Counted from the first letter of the stretch, positions 1 to 50,700 are shown. The stretch is DNA of 64,000 nucleotides from Arenicola marina (GCA_964019135.1 OZ025260.1:32482254-32546253); one strand, 5' to 3'. The notes: generated from the sequence alone by a model not told the origin. Program-made: numbers and translations.

Positions 1-2248
1 GCATTAAAGCATTGTATCAATGCGCCAAGAAAGTCTTGAACTCGTTTTCTAAGTCTTAGAGATTAATGTATAATGGTTAAATACATTCGAGAAATGATTC
101 ATCAAACAGTATGTCTGACATTTCAGGTTAGATTGATACAGTTGCGATCTGAACGAAGCGAATAGGCACAATTAATTTGACAGAGTTCCTCAGATTGTCA
201 ACTTCGTTAAGTACACAATTATTGTGGTTTTAACATTACATAAAAAATGACAATGTCTTTTGACAAGGGATTCTATACGCGAAGGTTCACAGCTAACGTA
301 CACATTTTGGCGACTTGGGCTATCAAGAATTCGTTGCATGCCCATTGAAGCTATTCGGCAGGGCGCGACATAAACACCTTGGTAAAGTTCTCGTGATACA
401 AAAACTAACTACCCAAAGTGCAATTGTATCGTGCAAGAAATGAGTAACTCCATATTACATTCCCGAGGTCCTTTTTCTGGCAGATGAATGTTAGCCAAGC
501 ATTAATTGGTACATGTATATAGAATATGTTGGCGATGCAACATAAATAATATAAAAAAATGTATGTGCAGATATATTTTAACTTAGTTATGAGTATTTTT
601 ATGCTACAGCTACCACAAATGGGTTATCAGGTCATTTATTATATGTACATCTATAATATTCATTGCACATACAAGTTAATATTCCAAATAATTTACCAGT
701 GCATATATACATATTTTCAATGATAAAGAACGAAGTAAAAAATAACATTGATAAAAAATATCAACACCATACAAAAACAAGTTAGAAACAGCTAACTTGT
801 CTTCAATACTTTCGTGTTGCTTAATAGTCTGAAAACATATTAAAAGTAACCAATTCGTTGTTCGGATTGTTGCGCATATTTTTCTTGCAACTAACTTACA
901 TGGTTTCACAAATGCATATCAAAGGGTAGAAAATGCAGGGGCAAATTAATTCCCATGCATGCTGAATTGAACGCAACAGGCGTGGCCGAGTGACAGTCTC
1001 AAGGCACTGTCTAAATTAAGCTACTAGACACTCACTGAGGACACTGCCTCACGACGCTGTCTCAAGAAACTGTTTGAAGAAACTGTTTGAAGACGCTGTC
1101 TCAAGAAACTGTTTGAAGACGCTGTCTCAAGAAACTGTTTGAAGACGCTGTCTCAAGAAACTGTTTGAAGACGCTGTCTCTGGAACCTGTCTGAAGACGC
1201 TGTCTCAGGAACCCGTCTGAAGACGCTGTCTTAAGACCCGGTCACAAGACCCTGAATGTACTGTCTCAAGACACTGTCGAGACGCTCTTAAGATGCCGAT
1301 AGTCTGCATTGTGAAGACGCTCAATATACTGAAGTATATCTTCATCAATGACCGAGTCTGTAAGACGCATGATTTTTTCTCCCCGTGAGAGTTTGTGATG
1401 TGGTCGTTTTCCTGCGTTTGACATGCGCCCTTTTTTACGTCTCACACGCGGGCGTTGGATACGTCCCATGCGCGCTTTTCTGGCGTTTCGCGCGCGTGTG
1501 GTGACATTTTACAAACTCCCGGACCCGCGCACGTATGGTATATATGCGTAACCCAGCATCCATATCTGAATCGTGCTTTGATCATGGCCATGAAGCTTAT
1601 ATCCAGCGAGTCTACATAATTATCCCTATTTCATAAGTCATATTTTATAGCATATTTTCATTCATATGATTGTCTTCTTCTCATTAATAAATATCTTCTT
1701 TGGGTTGGTTGTCAGGCTGAGAACCACGACGCTACAAGTTGTCAGTGGATGTGGCCGCGGCATATGGTCTACGTATCCATATTGGTCCCGGTTCTGGAAC
1801 TCACACAAGCCCGGATATAGACTTTGGGATCTGGATCCACGCCGATCGCAGGATGTCCGCCAGCGATCACGCCACCCGAGGCTGAGTACAGGAGAAGGCT
1901 TGAAGAGAGTGAATCTCCGAGATCCATACTATATTCATGTACTCTCCGTGCCGTCTGGGTTACACATGGATTGGGTCTGTGAGGCACACTTTAATCAGCG
2001 GTCCATTCACTTCTCGTGGGATGAGTAGAGGCTTCACATTGTCATCCACGATGGGTTCCAGATGGCGGGGGTTGTGGATTAATCGAGCCATCGGAGAGAT
2101 CCTAAACGATGTATGAAGCACATAGCCCGTTAGCCCTATTGGTCTAGCTATTAGACTGCGAGACGATAAAGGCGCGGGCGGGAGGGTAGGAGGTTGGGGG
2201 GCGGGGGTATAGGCGCCCGTATATTATTTCACAGATATATATATCTAC
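1..2248. other. Sequence downstream of PPEF, mostly featureless
   Basis: Contains a 26-bp minisatellite at 1053-1245 and otherwise AT-rich sequence with only short unsupported ORFs. It may include the PPEF 3'UTR, but I see no AATAAA close to the stop codon on the minus strand; the nearest I noticed is near 636. Confidence 0.5.
1053..1245. repeat. 26-bp minisatellite
   Basis: About seven units of GACGCTGTCTCAAGAAACTG plus TTTGAA, becoming diverged (GGAACCYGTCTGAA) toward the right end. One truncated unit sits near 1077. Confidence 0.9.
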
Positions 2249-38197
<35,949 letters not shown>

Positions 38198-38394
38198 GCT
38201 GGGCAACCAGCATACACATAGACCTATATCCACCGGCGGCCCCTGCGTCAAAGAGGCGACAAGCAAATCACAGCGCTAAAAAGGAGGCATCAAATTCACC
38301 AGCTTTTAGGTGACCATATCCCCCACCCTCGTCTAGAGCCGGGTGCAGTCAGTGATCACGGTTTTGCGCATCCACCTGAGCCATATCTGCCCTT

Positions 38395-39024
38395 TAGGGG
38401 TGTATTTGATTATGCACTTCGCCTGCCCAGCGCGATTTTTTTGCGCATGCGCTTTTAAAGTTCCGTGTGTCTGATAGTCAAACGTGAAATCCGCGTTGTC
38501 CGACAGCAACATGGCAGACGAAGGAGTTATGTGGATGTCATTTCACGAAGATCTGGAATTTTTGCTCGTAAGATAAAAAAAAATGAACTGCCTGCCCGAA
38601 GAGAAACGAAAAAGGTTGACTTTATCATAAATGCATAGCAAAATTTTTTTTGAATGATATTGCTGGAAAATAAATTGCACGAAGTTGGCCGCAATAATAA
38701 CGGCCCCAATAATATTGGGGTATAATATCAGTAATATTAATAATATTAGTATGATGCTTATTTTCGTTGCTCGTAAAATTACAATCTCTCGTTAAACTAG
38801 CATGTATAAGATACGGTTGCGAGCTCGTAATTGCAAGTGAAACGATCCACTTGGGTGGTTCCTTTGACGCCATGTTGGAAATCCTTTTGCCCCTGCTCGA
38901 AACCGAGAGCACGCGGCGCGGTGAAATTGATCACGTGACGCAACGCTCGGGGCACGATTTTCACTGTTTGATTTACAAGACGTCGTGATCGAGGTACCCC
39001 ACGCGCATAATCAAATACGCCCTA
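38395..39024. mobile_element. TIR element of 630 bp with TA target duplication
   Basis: TA then GGGGTGTATTTGATTATGCA at the left, and GCGCATAATCAAATACGCCC then TA at the right, about 20-bp imperfect TIRs. No transposase ORF. It starts 200 bp upstream of the PPEF start codon, so it lies in or near the promoter. Contains CACGTG near 38933. Confidence 0.8.
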
Positions 39025-41110
39025 GGATGGCGGCTTCACAGACGACAAAAACCGTTTGCGCTAGAAAGCGTTACAACGCCTCCTTGGAGTGTGTGCGCCC
39101 TCCTGCCACCGATATTTGATGGCGGATGGCCGGTGCTGGGTGGATGTAAACAGAAACAGCGGTCAACGGCTGCTCTGATTGATGTGAATGTACACACATG
39201 CATACATACATACATGCATGCATGCATTCAGGCTGATGCCATGTGCCCGCTGTCCAGAGAGACACTGGCGGATGTCACCGGAAATACTGACATGGGCTGG
39301 ATGGAAGGCGGGGCAGTGCCCGGGGTCAGTGTCCGCGCCCCGTAAGCAGGTTATTACAGCTACATAACGCCCTGAAGGTGCTGTATACGTAGTAGGTCTA
39401 ATCCGTAGGGGCACCAACCACTACCCCGACTGGCTAGCCTCCCCAGCTGTTTGGTGATGTGCCCCGCGCCTTTGCGGGCTTTCTCTCGGCCACCGCCCAC
39501 TCCTCAACGTACGCGGACGGCGTCGTCGTCGATGGTGGTAACCGGAGGCGTGTCAAGGTGTGGGCAGCGCAATCATCGGGCGTATCTATGTATACTCATA
39601 TGTAGCAAGGAGTGGTGTCCATCGGTAGTTCTTTCCTTCGCACCGTCCGTGTTGGGCATTTGTGTCTTGCTAAGTGTATTACCCGCGCTTTGCCCACCAA
39701 CGATGCCACAATGGTAGACTATATCATTGACATACACCGTGCGCGCGATTAAGACACGTTGGGTTTATGGAGACAGCTCCACACGCCATGCGACACCCGA
39801 GAGGAGCGTGAGTGTGCACGGAGTTCGAAAAACAACCCGCGCGGAATATCGCCAAAAACCCAGACGACAGCGCGGCGCTTTGGCGGGAAAACTTCCCTTC
39901 GCGGCATGTTGAAACACAAGACTCCCTGCAACATACCGCCTCATATTGGGACATGATCACCTTGCCTAGCCCTGTTCCCCCGGACTAGTTTATTACTCCC
40001 AAGCCTCGCGCCAGGCCACACCCTGACGGGATATTATTCGACAAAGCCACCCCCTCCTCTCCACTGCTACACCTCCACCCCACCCCCCCTTCCACCGCCA
40101 TTAGCAGGTATCTCTCTTTCCGTCTCTCGCTGCCCTCCTACACTCCCCTCCCCTCCCGCAATCCCCGGTGCACATGTTGCACGAGCCCCAGTGGCCCAGC
40201 TTGCGCTGATATAGCTAATGGCCTCGGGCTGGAGTAGGAGGTGAGACACGGACTGAATCCAAGACTAACACATTACTCGTCGCAGCCGCAGCCGCAGTGT
40301 ACCTGTGATTACTCTTTCGGCGAAGCCGCTCTTGCGACACCAACCTCGAGATCGTATCGCCCCCCCACTGCTCCCGCCACCCTCCTCCTCGCTACCCCCC
40401 CCCCTCCCACACTAAGCCATCCCGTCCCCGCCACCAACCCCCCCCCGTCTCACCCCTCCTCTCCCACCACCACCTAGCGCCCCCCCCATGCCCGCCGAAC
40501 CCCCTTCCACCCGTCCTTTGCCTCTACAGCACACCACCCCATTCCACCCCACCCCATCCCAGCGCTACGTTTCATCCGCTAACCAACTCGGCGGCCTTTC
40601 CCGCGGGCGAATAACGACGGCGTTATATCGATTTGTGAATCCCTTGGTTGGCATTGGCCGTGTCCCTGCCGCCCTGTCTGCCATACATCTATACATACAT
40701 GTTGCAAACGGCAGGCGAAGACGATACGGCCGTGTAATTATCAGAAGTAATATTCGGTGTTTAATTTCTTGCTTAAATTTTTTCTAAGCCTAGCGTCGGA
40801 AATCTTGTCAGGTCGCTTGGCACGTGACGCTGGGAAGTCACTCGGCAGAAGGCAATCAGCTGACATTTCACATACGGTTGGCAAAATTGTCAGTCCCAAG
40901 ATTAATAATGTGGGTCTTTTTTATATTTGATTACGGAAAGTCTTTCTTCTTTCTCTCTTCGGCGGGCAGGGGGTGGGAAGAAGAGGTGGTCGCCTATGGT
41001 GCTACAGCTAACAGGGTGTTACTGTATACAAACCTCAGGAAACATAACTCGGCTTCAATGTTGCAACAATTCACCCTCTTGTTAAAGATGGGTAGAAGTC
41101 AGTAAAGGAC
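39025..41110. other. PPEF-Clock spacer, left part
   Basis: No gene recognised. Includes a CATACATACATG microsatellite at 39197-39230 and a strongly pyrimidine-rich stretch at 40040-40560 that generates Pro/Ser/Thr ORFs. Confidence 0.5.
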
Positions 41111-41199
41111 TAATAATTACATAGTTATAGCAGCTCCTTAGCAAAACTGTTTGATTGGCTAGGAAAGAATGGCGATAAGTTAAAAACGGAGGATCTGTG

Positions 41200-42430
41200 G
41201 TGGAAACTGTTAATTATTTTACTGCTAATATCCCCAAAGCTTATGTCTTACTCCGGATGCTTCGAAAGCCTTTGATACATAAAGCTATTTCATTTACGGC
41301 TTCGAAGAGGGGTGCACCCATTGTATATCAGATGTCTGCTCTATATGTACACTTAACAGGAACTTAATGCCAACTGGAACGACAAGAGATCTGAATACTT
41401 CTCCATTTCCAACGGCGTTAAACAGGAAACCGTTTTATCACTAATTTTATTTGGTATATATATATATTATAGTATTATATATATTATATGCTTCTACGTC
41501 TTACAATGTCAGGATACGGCTGCATGGTTGGTCATATATTCTGTGGAGCTATTAGTTATGCAGATGACGCTAGTCTTTTGGCTCCCAATTTACATACCCT
41601 GACATTGGAAATGATGTGCAATATCTGTAACGTGGTTGCAAAGGATTTCTGTCTTGAGTTCAACCCGTCGAAGTGTAAGCTGATTAACTTCAGTCGAAAT
41701 GCTTTTATTTCAACAACATGCCGGGAGATGTTGTACGGATTGGCACACACCTAGGCCATCTAATAGGACCCAACGTCTCATATGACGTTTTAGGATGGTA
41801 TCGTGTGACATGATCCGCCGCTCTAACTACGTCTTAGCCAATTGTGGCACATGCGATGTATTGACGTTATATACGCTTTGTAATTCATATTGTACTTCGT
41901 TTTATGGATGTTGTCCGTGGGACCTGCAGCACAAGGACGTACGTAACTTTTTTTTTATTCCTGGAGAGTATGCACAAGAAAGGTTTTAACATTGCCATCA
42001 TATGCACACGGCAGCTTAATCCTCTTAATAACACAATGTCTTACAATTGAAGATCAAATCTCATATCGTATATTAAAATTTGCAAATGTCGCGTATAATA
42101 GTGACAATCAATTAGTCAAATTTCTGGTCAAGATGGCTACAAATTGTAGTTATATTATCCTATTTTCAAGTTTAAAACACATTTTACCAAAGACTAAGAT
42201 ATGATGATAGGCGACGTTTTTAATGCTGCAATATTCTATGGATATATAATTTAAACGTTTATGCACTGGGCGTGTTAACGAATCACTTACCAATAGAGAT
42301 ACAGTTTTCGGTGCTATTGCGCAATCTATTATTAAAGAGAGAGACGCTTGTCCTTATGATAATTTTATGTCTGATGAGGAATTGGATTGCAATCATGGAT
42401 CTTTCGGATCTTTTCATAAGAATTGTTAGC
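41200..42430 (+). mobile_element. Degenerate copy of LINE A
   Basis: Plus-strand fragments of the same family as 6398-7555: DASKAFD at about 41255, then MSGYGCMVGHIF and AISYADDASLLAP at 41506-41590, FNPSKCKLINFS, FYGCCPWDLQHKDVRNFF and later blocks to about 42180. Many frameshifts and stops. The YADD motif survives. An AT-rich insertion sits near 41450-41490 just before MSGYG. Confidence 0.82.
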
Positions 42431-43213
42431 TCTCTCAGGCATTATTGGGCGTTCAGGGTTTGTACAACAGTGCCTCCTCCGTCGGCCACCCCTCCGAGTT
42501 GTGGATACCGCGCCAAACCAGCACCAAATCTGGTGCTGTTTGAAGTAATTAGCATGTGTAACATACAGTGCACAGGGGGGTGCACAGGGGTGTGGAGCCA
42601 TATTGATGGCACTTGCCTTGTTGATTGGCTAGAAGTCAAGCGAGGGCGAAAACGCGATAATGCGAGATCGAAAATATCGTGAAACGCGAGACTGCGATGG
42701 CGAGAAATTACGAGAGAACAAGCGAATGCAAAAACGCGAGAAGGCGAGAACAAGAGATAACAAGGGTTCCTGTTTCAGTTGTCACCTTGGTATGGCATCG
42801 GACAGCCTTGTTAGTAAGCAACCGAAGACGATTTCGTCGGAAGAATATAATAAACTGCAGTGTTCACAGGGTCATGATTATGCATGATTATGGACTGCAG
42901 CAGCAGAGCAATTAAGCCAAAGCCACGGGTTTCGAGTTTCAGGCTCGCTGCATTGTATTGATTGAGAGCACGTAGTTGTATGTGTTCTTGGATATAAAGC
43001 ACGCTCCATTAACGAGGCCATCACTAATAGCTATATACACCAGCCAAAAAGGATGAGGACAAAAATCTTCCAGGCAAACACTGCTCGATAGTGACAAAAA
43101 TCCTCCAGGCAAATGCCGCTGCTTTAGGGACATCACACGAGACAATACCCGATATCAAACACTGTGTGACATCGATAAGTCCAATATTCCATGGGATAGC
43201 GAATGTCAGAGAT

Positions 43214-43325
43214 GAGTACTTCTCACGTGTACCTACCGTCAGCTATGATTGCCAATTTCATACTCACGATTAAGAAGCAAGGACTCGAGCGTGTAGTGGT
43301 GGGCGGGGCTTATGTTCGGAGTATG
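43214..43325 (+). repeat. Dispersed repeat (family C), copy 2
   Basis: GAGTACTTCTCACGTGTACC, CTATGATTGCCAATTTCATA and GGGCGGGGCTTATGTTCGGA match the copy at 25151-25250. This copy has a 12-bp or so insertion and a CACGTG where copy 1 has CACTTG. Confidence 0.7.
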
Positions 43326-43836
43326 GATTGTTGACTGTTCAGTATGAACAGAAGAAGGATGTATCTTAATATTGAGATGAATTTAAATTCTTGAGTAAAG
43401 AGGCAAACATTAGGTGTTTGATTTGTTGAAGTTATAAAATGTCGAATAGTATTTTTCCTTGCATTTTAAACATATCAAGGCCTCAACGATATGAATATGA
43501 GGTTTCAAAGTGTCAGATCGCGCATAGAACATGTAGGTGCCCAATGGAGAAAGTACATGGTTGGCTGAAACTCATCGCGTGACTAGTCAAGGTAAATGTT
43601 GTCCTAGCCGCCAATCACAAGTTCCCGTGCAGATTGTATCGAATTTTACCCGTGTTTACCCATGGACTAGGGGGACTTACTTCATTATGGAGGCGTTTCT
43701 CGGGGCTAAACACTAGTCGCGCTCAGTCACGCCATACTAAATCGACCCCCGCGCAGCAGACGTTCCCATACCGCCGCAAGGGCTGATGGGAGAAGGTCAT
43801 AACGACATCATGTCAGGGATGGAGACACAACCCAGA

Positions 43837-44799
43837 TAGGGCTATACAGTTCTCGCGATCGGGCCGCGAGATTTCAATTTTGGGGACAAACAAACCCACG
43901 TGCTCCATGTTGAAATATAGGCAGCTATAAGTCAATTTCTTTCCAGGTTTATTCTAAAGACAATGAGTACCATTTCACTAAACATGGCTATGGGAGATAG
44001 ACGTTAAAATATTTGGAGGCGATGGAGCGCAGAACTTTCGGAATATACAAGGAAAAACCCGTCTTCACAACACTCGAAAGCTAAAAATAGCCTTCTAAAT
44101 TTAGCCCTGCACCCGGGCTTTGGCGAGTTCTCCAAAGTGCGAGTGACGTCACAGAGTTTCACGTGCCTCCGCGGTAACAAAAACGGCGAGAGCAAGTGAT
44201 CGACTTAACCATTCCGCTGTCAAAATGTGCAGCGCATGGAGTAGCAACACACGGACGCGTCATTAAACCACATGGTAAAGGTAAATTAAGACCAGTAGGA
44301 TGTTTTCGTATCACTTTTGGATCACGAAAAGACAAAGTTCTTCATTCTTTGTAAGTTTTCTGTTTGAAGCGTTGCGCCAACGTTGTCACTCAGGGAGAAT
44401 CCGCGTGACGTCATAATGTCTCGTTTTCGTAGGAAATGCAAAAAAACGTTAGTTTCTCAGCCGCGTTGTCCCGTCGTAACAGATATTAGTCATTGTGGTG
44501 GCGCAAATGAATGAAAAATATGTCGTCTATCCGTTTTGGGCAGCTATATTTCTTAAATATTCTTAATTATATCGCCAGGCCTTCCGCAATGGGCCCACCC
44601 CTCAGCGCCTGGCTTTTGCGCAGGTAGTCTGGTTCCCAGTCTCTCTCTTTGCGTAACATACACGTCACGCCTACGTCACAGATAGTCAGGATACCAGTGT
44701 GCGCAGAGATTCTAAACTCGTTCCAAACACGTGCTTCGTTTGTTTGTCCCCAAAATGAGTAAACCGGAAGTCTAGGCGAACGAGACTTTATAGCCCTAT
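43837..44799. mobile_element. TIR transposon (family A), short copy
   Basis: TAGGGCTATA at 43837 and TATAGCCCTA at 44790-44799; subterminal GGGGACAAACAAAC is inverted at both ends. Similar over most of its length to the inverted 2931-5232 element but lacks its middle. Carries CACGTG at 43897, 44160 and 44728 and TGACGTCA at 44144 and 44406. No transposase ORF. Located about 6.7 kb upstream of Clock exon 1. Confidence 0.82.
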
Positions 44800-47700
44800 A
44801 GCAACTGAAACATTGCCTGATATTCCTCGATTTTTAGATGTCCGTAGTTATTGTATAATGGTGAAGACATGCAATTTTGTTCGAAATTAAATTTCCAGCT
44901 ACTTGTTTATTACGTGTGAATAAACGTTTATTGCGCCTTCCATGGCGTGTACAAGAACCTCCCTAGCTTGGTTGGTAAGCAGGCTGAGCGGTAAGTCAAT
45001 ATGTCATGGTTTCGCTACCTGCATCTGTGGCATGTTTACTTCAACCCGATTTCAGTTTTAAATTTAGCCTTTATATGTACAAAGGTAACCTAATACAGAA
45101 TTATCTAAGCATAGTAGACATACTGGTAGGTCGACAATGATGGATTGATTTGATTTATATACCGATGAATTTTGTTTTCACTGATCTTCTATATCTACCC
45201 TAATTGCGCAGTAGCAAGAGCGAATTTAGCAAAAAAAGGTGGGGTGGACGGTCGGCACGAAAACTGACGACCGGTGGTGGCACCAACAACTGCAATTTGC
45301 CCCAAGACGCTCCAAATGAAGTGGGCGGAGGATAGCCAATTTTGGGGGGTAGGTGGACACGCTCTGCTGTAAACGGCCGGTGTCAATATTTTGTTTCTAT
45401 GGAGCCCCTAAAACATTTCTAGGAGGCCCACCCCTGTCGGGAATCCACAGACATTTCTAGAGAACTGTATCTAGTAGCAGTTTGGTAAAGAAAGGTGGTT
45501 ACTCGCACGATATAGACGAATGAATTGCTGTCTCGCAATCAAGCATGGTATTTAATGCGGCCGCCAATACGTGAAATGTCCATTCAGTCACAGGTTCGGA
45601 GAGATGACATGTCGAGTGTAGCTTGCTAGGTCGAGCCCCATCTTTGTTATAACTGTTTAATGTCAAAACGTTAGGCACATTCAAAGTCTACCATATAAAC
45701 CAATGGGACACCTTTCCCTCCGTATCCTTTTCTGGCACTCTTATTCTCTCCGCACCAATCTCTCCATATTGCGATTTGGCAATAACATTCCCTTCTCATC
45801 CTCTTTTGCCATTCTCTGTCCTTTTTCATCCCCTCTTGCACGCCCTGTTTCTCAGTATCCTCTTTTGGCACTTCCATTCTTTAAGTACCATTTCCTGGCA
45901 CTCCCAAACCTTACTTTCCTCTCTTGACACTCACATTCCCTACTTTCTTGTTATTACCATTCTCTTCATACCCTTTCATATATTGTACTTGGATATGTAA
46001 TGCATTTTTTGTCATGTCGTATGAAAGTCGATTAAAGTTTGCTTCTAGCCGTCCTTCTCAACGTTCACTACCATGACGTTTTCGTTGAATTTACACAATA
46101 TTAACCCCTGCGATATTGTACTTGCACAGATAACTCGATTCAATACACCCGTGGCATAGATGTCAACACCCGTGGCATAGATGTCAACACCCGTGGCATA
46201 GATGTCAACACCGGGCTATCTTTTATATACTATTTCTCGCCTGTGACATTCCCTTCCCTACCCGTCTGTTCAAAAAGGGTCATTCGGCCCTGCTTTCTTC
46301 ATATCCTCAACACCTCTAACTTGCCGGGGTTACGTACCTTGAATGAAGTCTGTCAGCTAACAATCCATGCTGGATGACGACAAATTGAATTGCTATATTT
46401 TAGCGGCCATTTCTAAAGCCATGTTTGACAACAAGGGACTTTCTGCCCACAGTGATAACGCTGGGATATGAAATCCCAGTAAGGTGTAAGTCGTGTAGAA
46501 TATCATATCAGGTTACCGACTTTTGCTACCGTCTCGGACGTCATCTTCGATTGTGACGATGTATATAGCCCGATTTTGTGAAAACTGGGTTTCTAAATCC
46601 ACGCATATTTATACATAGTAATACATTCCATAACTGTTCGACTTCGAACAAATAAATATCGAACAGAAAAGGTTTTGTTTAATTCCACAAAGTTGCAGGC
46701 ACATTCAAAGATTTCTTATCGGAGCTACAATGAAATCTCTCAGCTAAATAACATGTCGACGCCATCTTGGCCGCCATCTTGGTCGCCAATTATGACGCCG
46801 TGCAGTAACCAATTATTTTTATTCCAAATTCGGATTCTACGTCCAATTTTACCGTGGAAGAGACCCAAGAACCTTTTGGACTCGGAAGCATCAATCAAAG
46901 GCAGTGGGCTCTTTCAAAGTGCAACTATTTGCTGCTTCATATGTACTTTTCAGATAATTGGAATTTTTCTGATAGCGTAGCCACTATAGGCTATATAATA
47001 CATACATTGCAACTGGCTGTTACCAGCTTACTATCACTCAGACGTCCTGTGTTCTTTATTAGTTCGCAAGCTTAGCCAATAAGGGTTCCAGATAAATATT
47101 TAAATGTTCGCCCTGTTGGCATCAAATTATCTCTAAATGAACTTTCAAAGTCAAATCTAAGGTGGAACCACCTTGGTTTGAAAATTCACCTCGTGTAGAT
47201 ATTATTCCACCAAGGTACCCACCAATTGTAACAAACTATGCCATCAAATTTTATTTTGGGCGAGTTTGGCCGGCCCACCATATTCAGTGTTATCCAGGGT
47301 TTTTCGAGGCCAATTTTGGTTCTAGGGGATGCAGTGATAAAAACCTCCCTGAAATTTTCTGTGGAATTTCGCAGGGCCTTTTAAAGCAGAGCGTGTCCAC
47401 CCATCCCCTCTTGGCCACCCGGGTACTTCGCGTTGAACCAGGAATTGTACAGATAACGATCTCCATTAATTGCCAACAGCGAATTTCCAAGAATTCATGG
47501 ATGCCATTCGCAGAGATCGGAAAATGTATTCCCAACTCATAATACACTGTGGGAGAAAGAATTAAGCGGGAACCAACTTCAACCAATTCTGCACTAATAA
47601 CGGAATAACACACACTTTATCCATGTGTTGGAGTGGGACACTCTATAGGGCTTTCGCGACACAATGAAATGATTTAGTGTTACAGACCGCTGAAACCCTG

Positions 47701-50700
47701 TCGGAACGATAAAGGATATATGGCTCTCATCACGAACGAAGAAAATGCAAAAAAAAAGAATGATTTCGACGTAACCCCATTTCGGGCAAATCAGCAGTAA
47801 TAAACATACATGAAGTGAGGACTTTACCTGCGGTTTCAAGTGGGGCCGATCGCCATACTGAAGATCGATTGACGTCACCTGAATACTATATCCGTTAATA
47901 TACGACAGTTATCTCCAGTGTACCTGAGATAAATTCATGTATATTTATGTGATATTCCTTATGTCTAAAGCAGCGAACCACGACGTGGATCATTCGAAGA
48001 CTATTTTGATCTTGTTTCACCAGAAGGCTTAGCATGTATTCTAGACACGGACGTCCACAAGTTGTGTCGTATATTACAGTCACGGACAACTGGAAGCTAG
48101 CTAGCTTGCCTGCTAGCTATAGCCGACGATGTATAATGCTCTAGGGCCCAGTAACAGGATCGGCACCGCAATGTGGAGAGATCAGGTTTAGAGGTATTGA
48201 TGGCGGCACGTTGTGTGCGAAGAGGGGAGTGACGGGTGTGGCGGAGAGTGGGGAGTAGAGGGGTGGCCGCAACGGCGATGGGGGCGGTCGGGGGGTGGGG
48301 ACAGGCGGGTAAATTAAACCCTGCAGATCACTCAGACTTGGCCTAATCCGACACGCATCAGGGAGGTGGCAAGGTAAACAACAAGGCAATCCTCAGCGCC
48401 CCACCATGGGGCCCTGAAGCCCTCCTGTATGCAGATGGCTGTATGTATGCGCCGTCCGACCCTCCCTCCGGGCACCTCAGCCGAGACTCTCTGTGATGCC
48501 ACTACATATGGCCACGGCTCAAAATGACTGGCACCACGGACCCAGCCTTCATACCAACAAATAGAAGGGCATTTGCTATTATGAGAGCGTCATGAAGTGA
48601 CGGAAAATAGCCGGCTATAATTTGTTTATAAAATTACATTTAGAGTATAATGGGCAATAACAGGTTTTGTGCATGCTTTATAATTGCACATCTTAGCGTG
48701 GACACTAGCTGTAAGAAGACATCGGCGCCCAGGAGTTGTAAAGCAACTCTCGACAGCTTCTTCAAAGCTTAGATTTTTTTGTAAATCGCCTTCACGACAA
48801 CTGTGGCTGACGGAAGCTTACGTGCTGGAGTGGCGACTTTAATTCACCTGCTTGTAGGTGGGTGTTCTGCTGTCACATCATGCACATCTGTGCTTATTGG
48901 TTGTTCGCAGATTATACGATATCGACGAACCCTAGAGTGTAATTTGTAATTGAATTAGCAATTGAGCTACGTGTTATGTATTTCACGCTACGTGTTACGT
49001 AATTTGTCACCAAAGCGAGTAGAGTTTCGCATAATAAATTAACCACGCACAATTCCGCTATTGCGGTCTTCAATCACAATGTTTGTGAATCCATGCAGTA
49101 CATCGCAGAATCCTTCAAATGGTATCGGATATGCAAACAGCCCCCCCCCCCCTCACGTTCCCCTATGCCCTCCACTCATTCATATGTACACCCAAAGCTT
49201 GACTTAATCTGTAACGAAGTACTGCTAATTGCAGGCGAAAAATGATGGGAGAGGGGGGAAGGGGGTGGGGGGGGGGGGGGGGGTAGCGGACGTCTCTTCC
49301 TGCCTCTGCAAACTGCCTCTTCCTCTAGACCCAAAGCTGGACCGTCCGCGGCTGAAAAAACTTACAGTTGCTTTAGTTATATTTAACCGCGTTCTTTTTA
49401 TCGAATGTATAGATTCAACCGCTGATGCCAACTTACTGGCTGCAACTGGCCGATGATCGTTTTAATCCATATCTCGAGAACAACATGTCGTACTTGTACA
49501 CCGGTGTCCCATGCAGAGATGCTCCCCATGCAGAGATGCCCCCTCCCCCCCTCCCCCACGTACCTATCATTATGGCACCGTACGAATACATGGAGCGGCG
49601 AGGGTCTCAATATCATGCAATTCAAGTTATATAAGGGGGCATCTCCGCATTGGGGGGGAGGAGGCATTTTCGCATGTGACGCCGGCCTGTAGGAGGGGCG
49701 TGTGCAGCAATTCTTGGAAGGGGAGGTGGGGGTGGGGGCGGGCACAAAAACATAAAAAAAATGCGTGTCAAAGCCTTAGACGTAGGTGACCGTGGTGCAC
49801 ATAATTTGAAAGAGGGAGGGGAGGGGGTAAGGCATATCTTAGGGTCTGAAACGGAATGGGGGCATGTGCCCTCCCACCCCTGGCCAGGAGGAACATCATT
49901 TAAAAAGGGGGGGGGGGGGGGCACAGATCCTAGGGTCTAACCCCCCCCCCCCCCCTGGACACCCCCACGCCCACGCCCACCACATTTTATTTGCATTTCG
50001 CTGTGTCCGGCACAGTGTAAGTATCATCCTCAACATGGATGAGTTCGACGAGATGCATTGTGACTGCAAGCTGCGATTAAGCAGCGGTTTCGTAACACCC
50101 GAGAATTGTGTCCGGCGTTTTGGACTGGCCTTCTATTGTGCATTGCGACAGTCGCGGGTCTTAACAGCCGAGATATAATATGGCTACGTCATTCCGCACC
50201 CATGCAAGTTGTTATATGTAGCATATATGGGCTTATAGAATTGCTGTATCTGGAGTAATTAAGGATATTGACGAACTATTCTTGTTGAGACTTCTTAATC
50301 CGCGACATGAAACATCAGGTTGAAGGAAGAGCTGGGCATCATAGGAAGCCTTCCTCTGGTGCTCAGCATTTTTGTTCGTTTATATATACTATCAAGCATA
50401 GAGAGAGACAGAATTAAGAGGCCAACCGTGACAATAACGATTAAAATCTAGTATTTAAGGATATCCGTAATCCACCTTAAGTATTTTTCTGAACTTATTT
50501 GAAAAAAGTCTTGACACTTTCATGTATTACGTACATAACCTGAAATACTTGCCATGCGTCAAAATCGTAATCAGAGCTTTTTCGGTGTTTAGTAATCTCA
50601 GGTGATCAAATTTATTATGCTGGTACCGCCGCTTCATGTACTGGTCCAAAAGGAACAGGTGCGCGAAGTAGAACCCGGGAAACAGGCTAAGCTATTTGTC

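Noticed and set aside
1266-2028. Basic 67-codon ORF (minus) and 120-codon ORF (plus)
   Set aside because: No recognised family; next to a 26-bp repeat and downstream of a complete gene. Chance ORFs cannot be excluded.
46675-47613. 101- and 126-codon plus ORFs and a 107-codon minus ORF
   Set aside because: No recognisable domain, overlapping on both strands, no splice or promoter support.
49864-50178. MDEFDEMHCDCK ORF as an upstream Clock exon
   Set aside because: No donor in this stretch gives the phase 2 needed to join 51497; no similarity to CLOCK N-termini.
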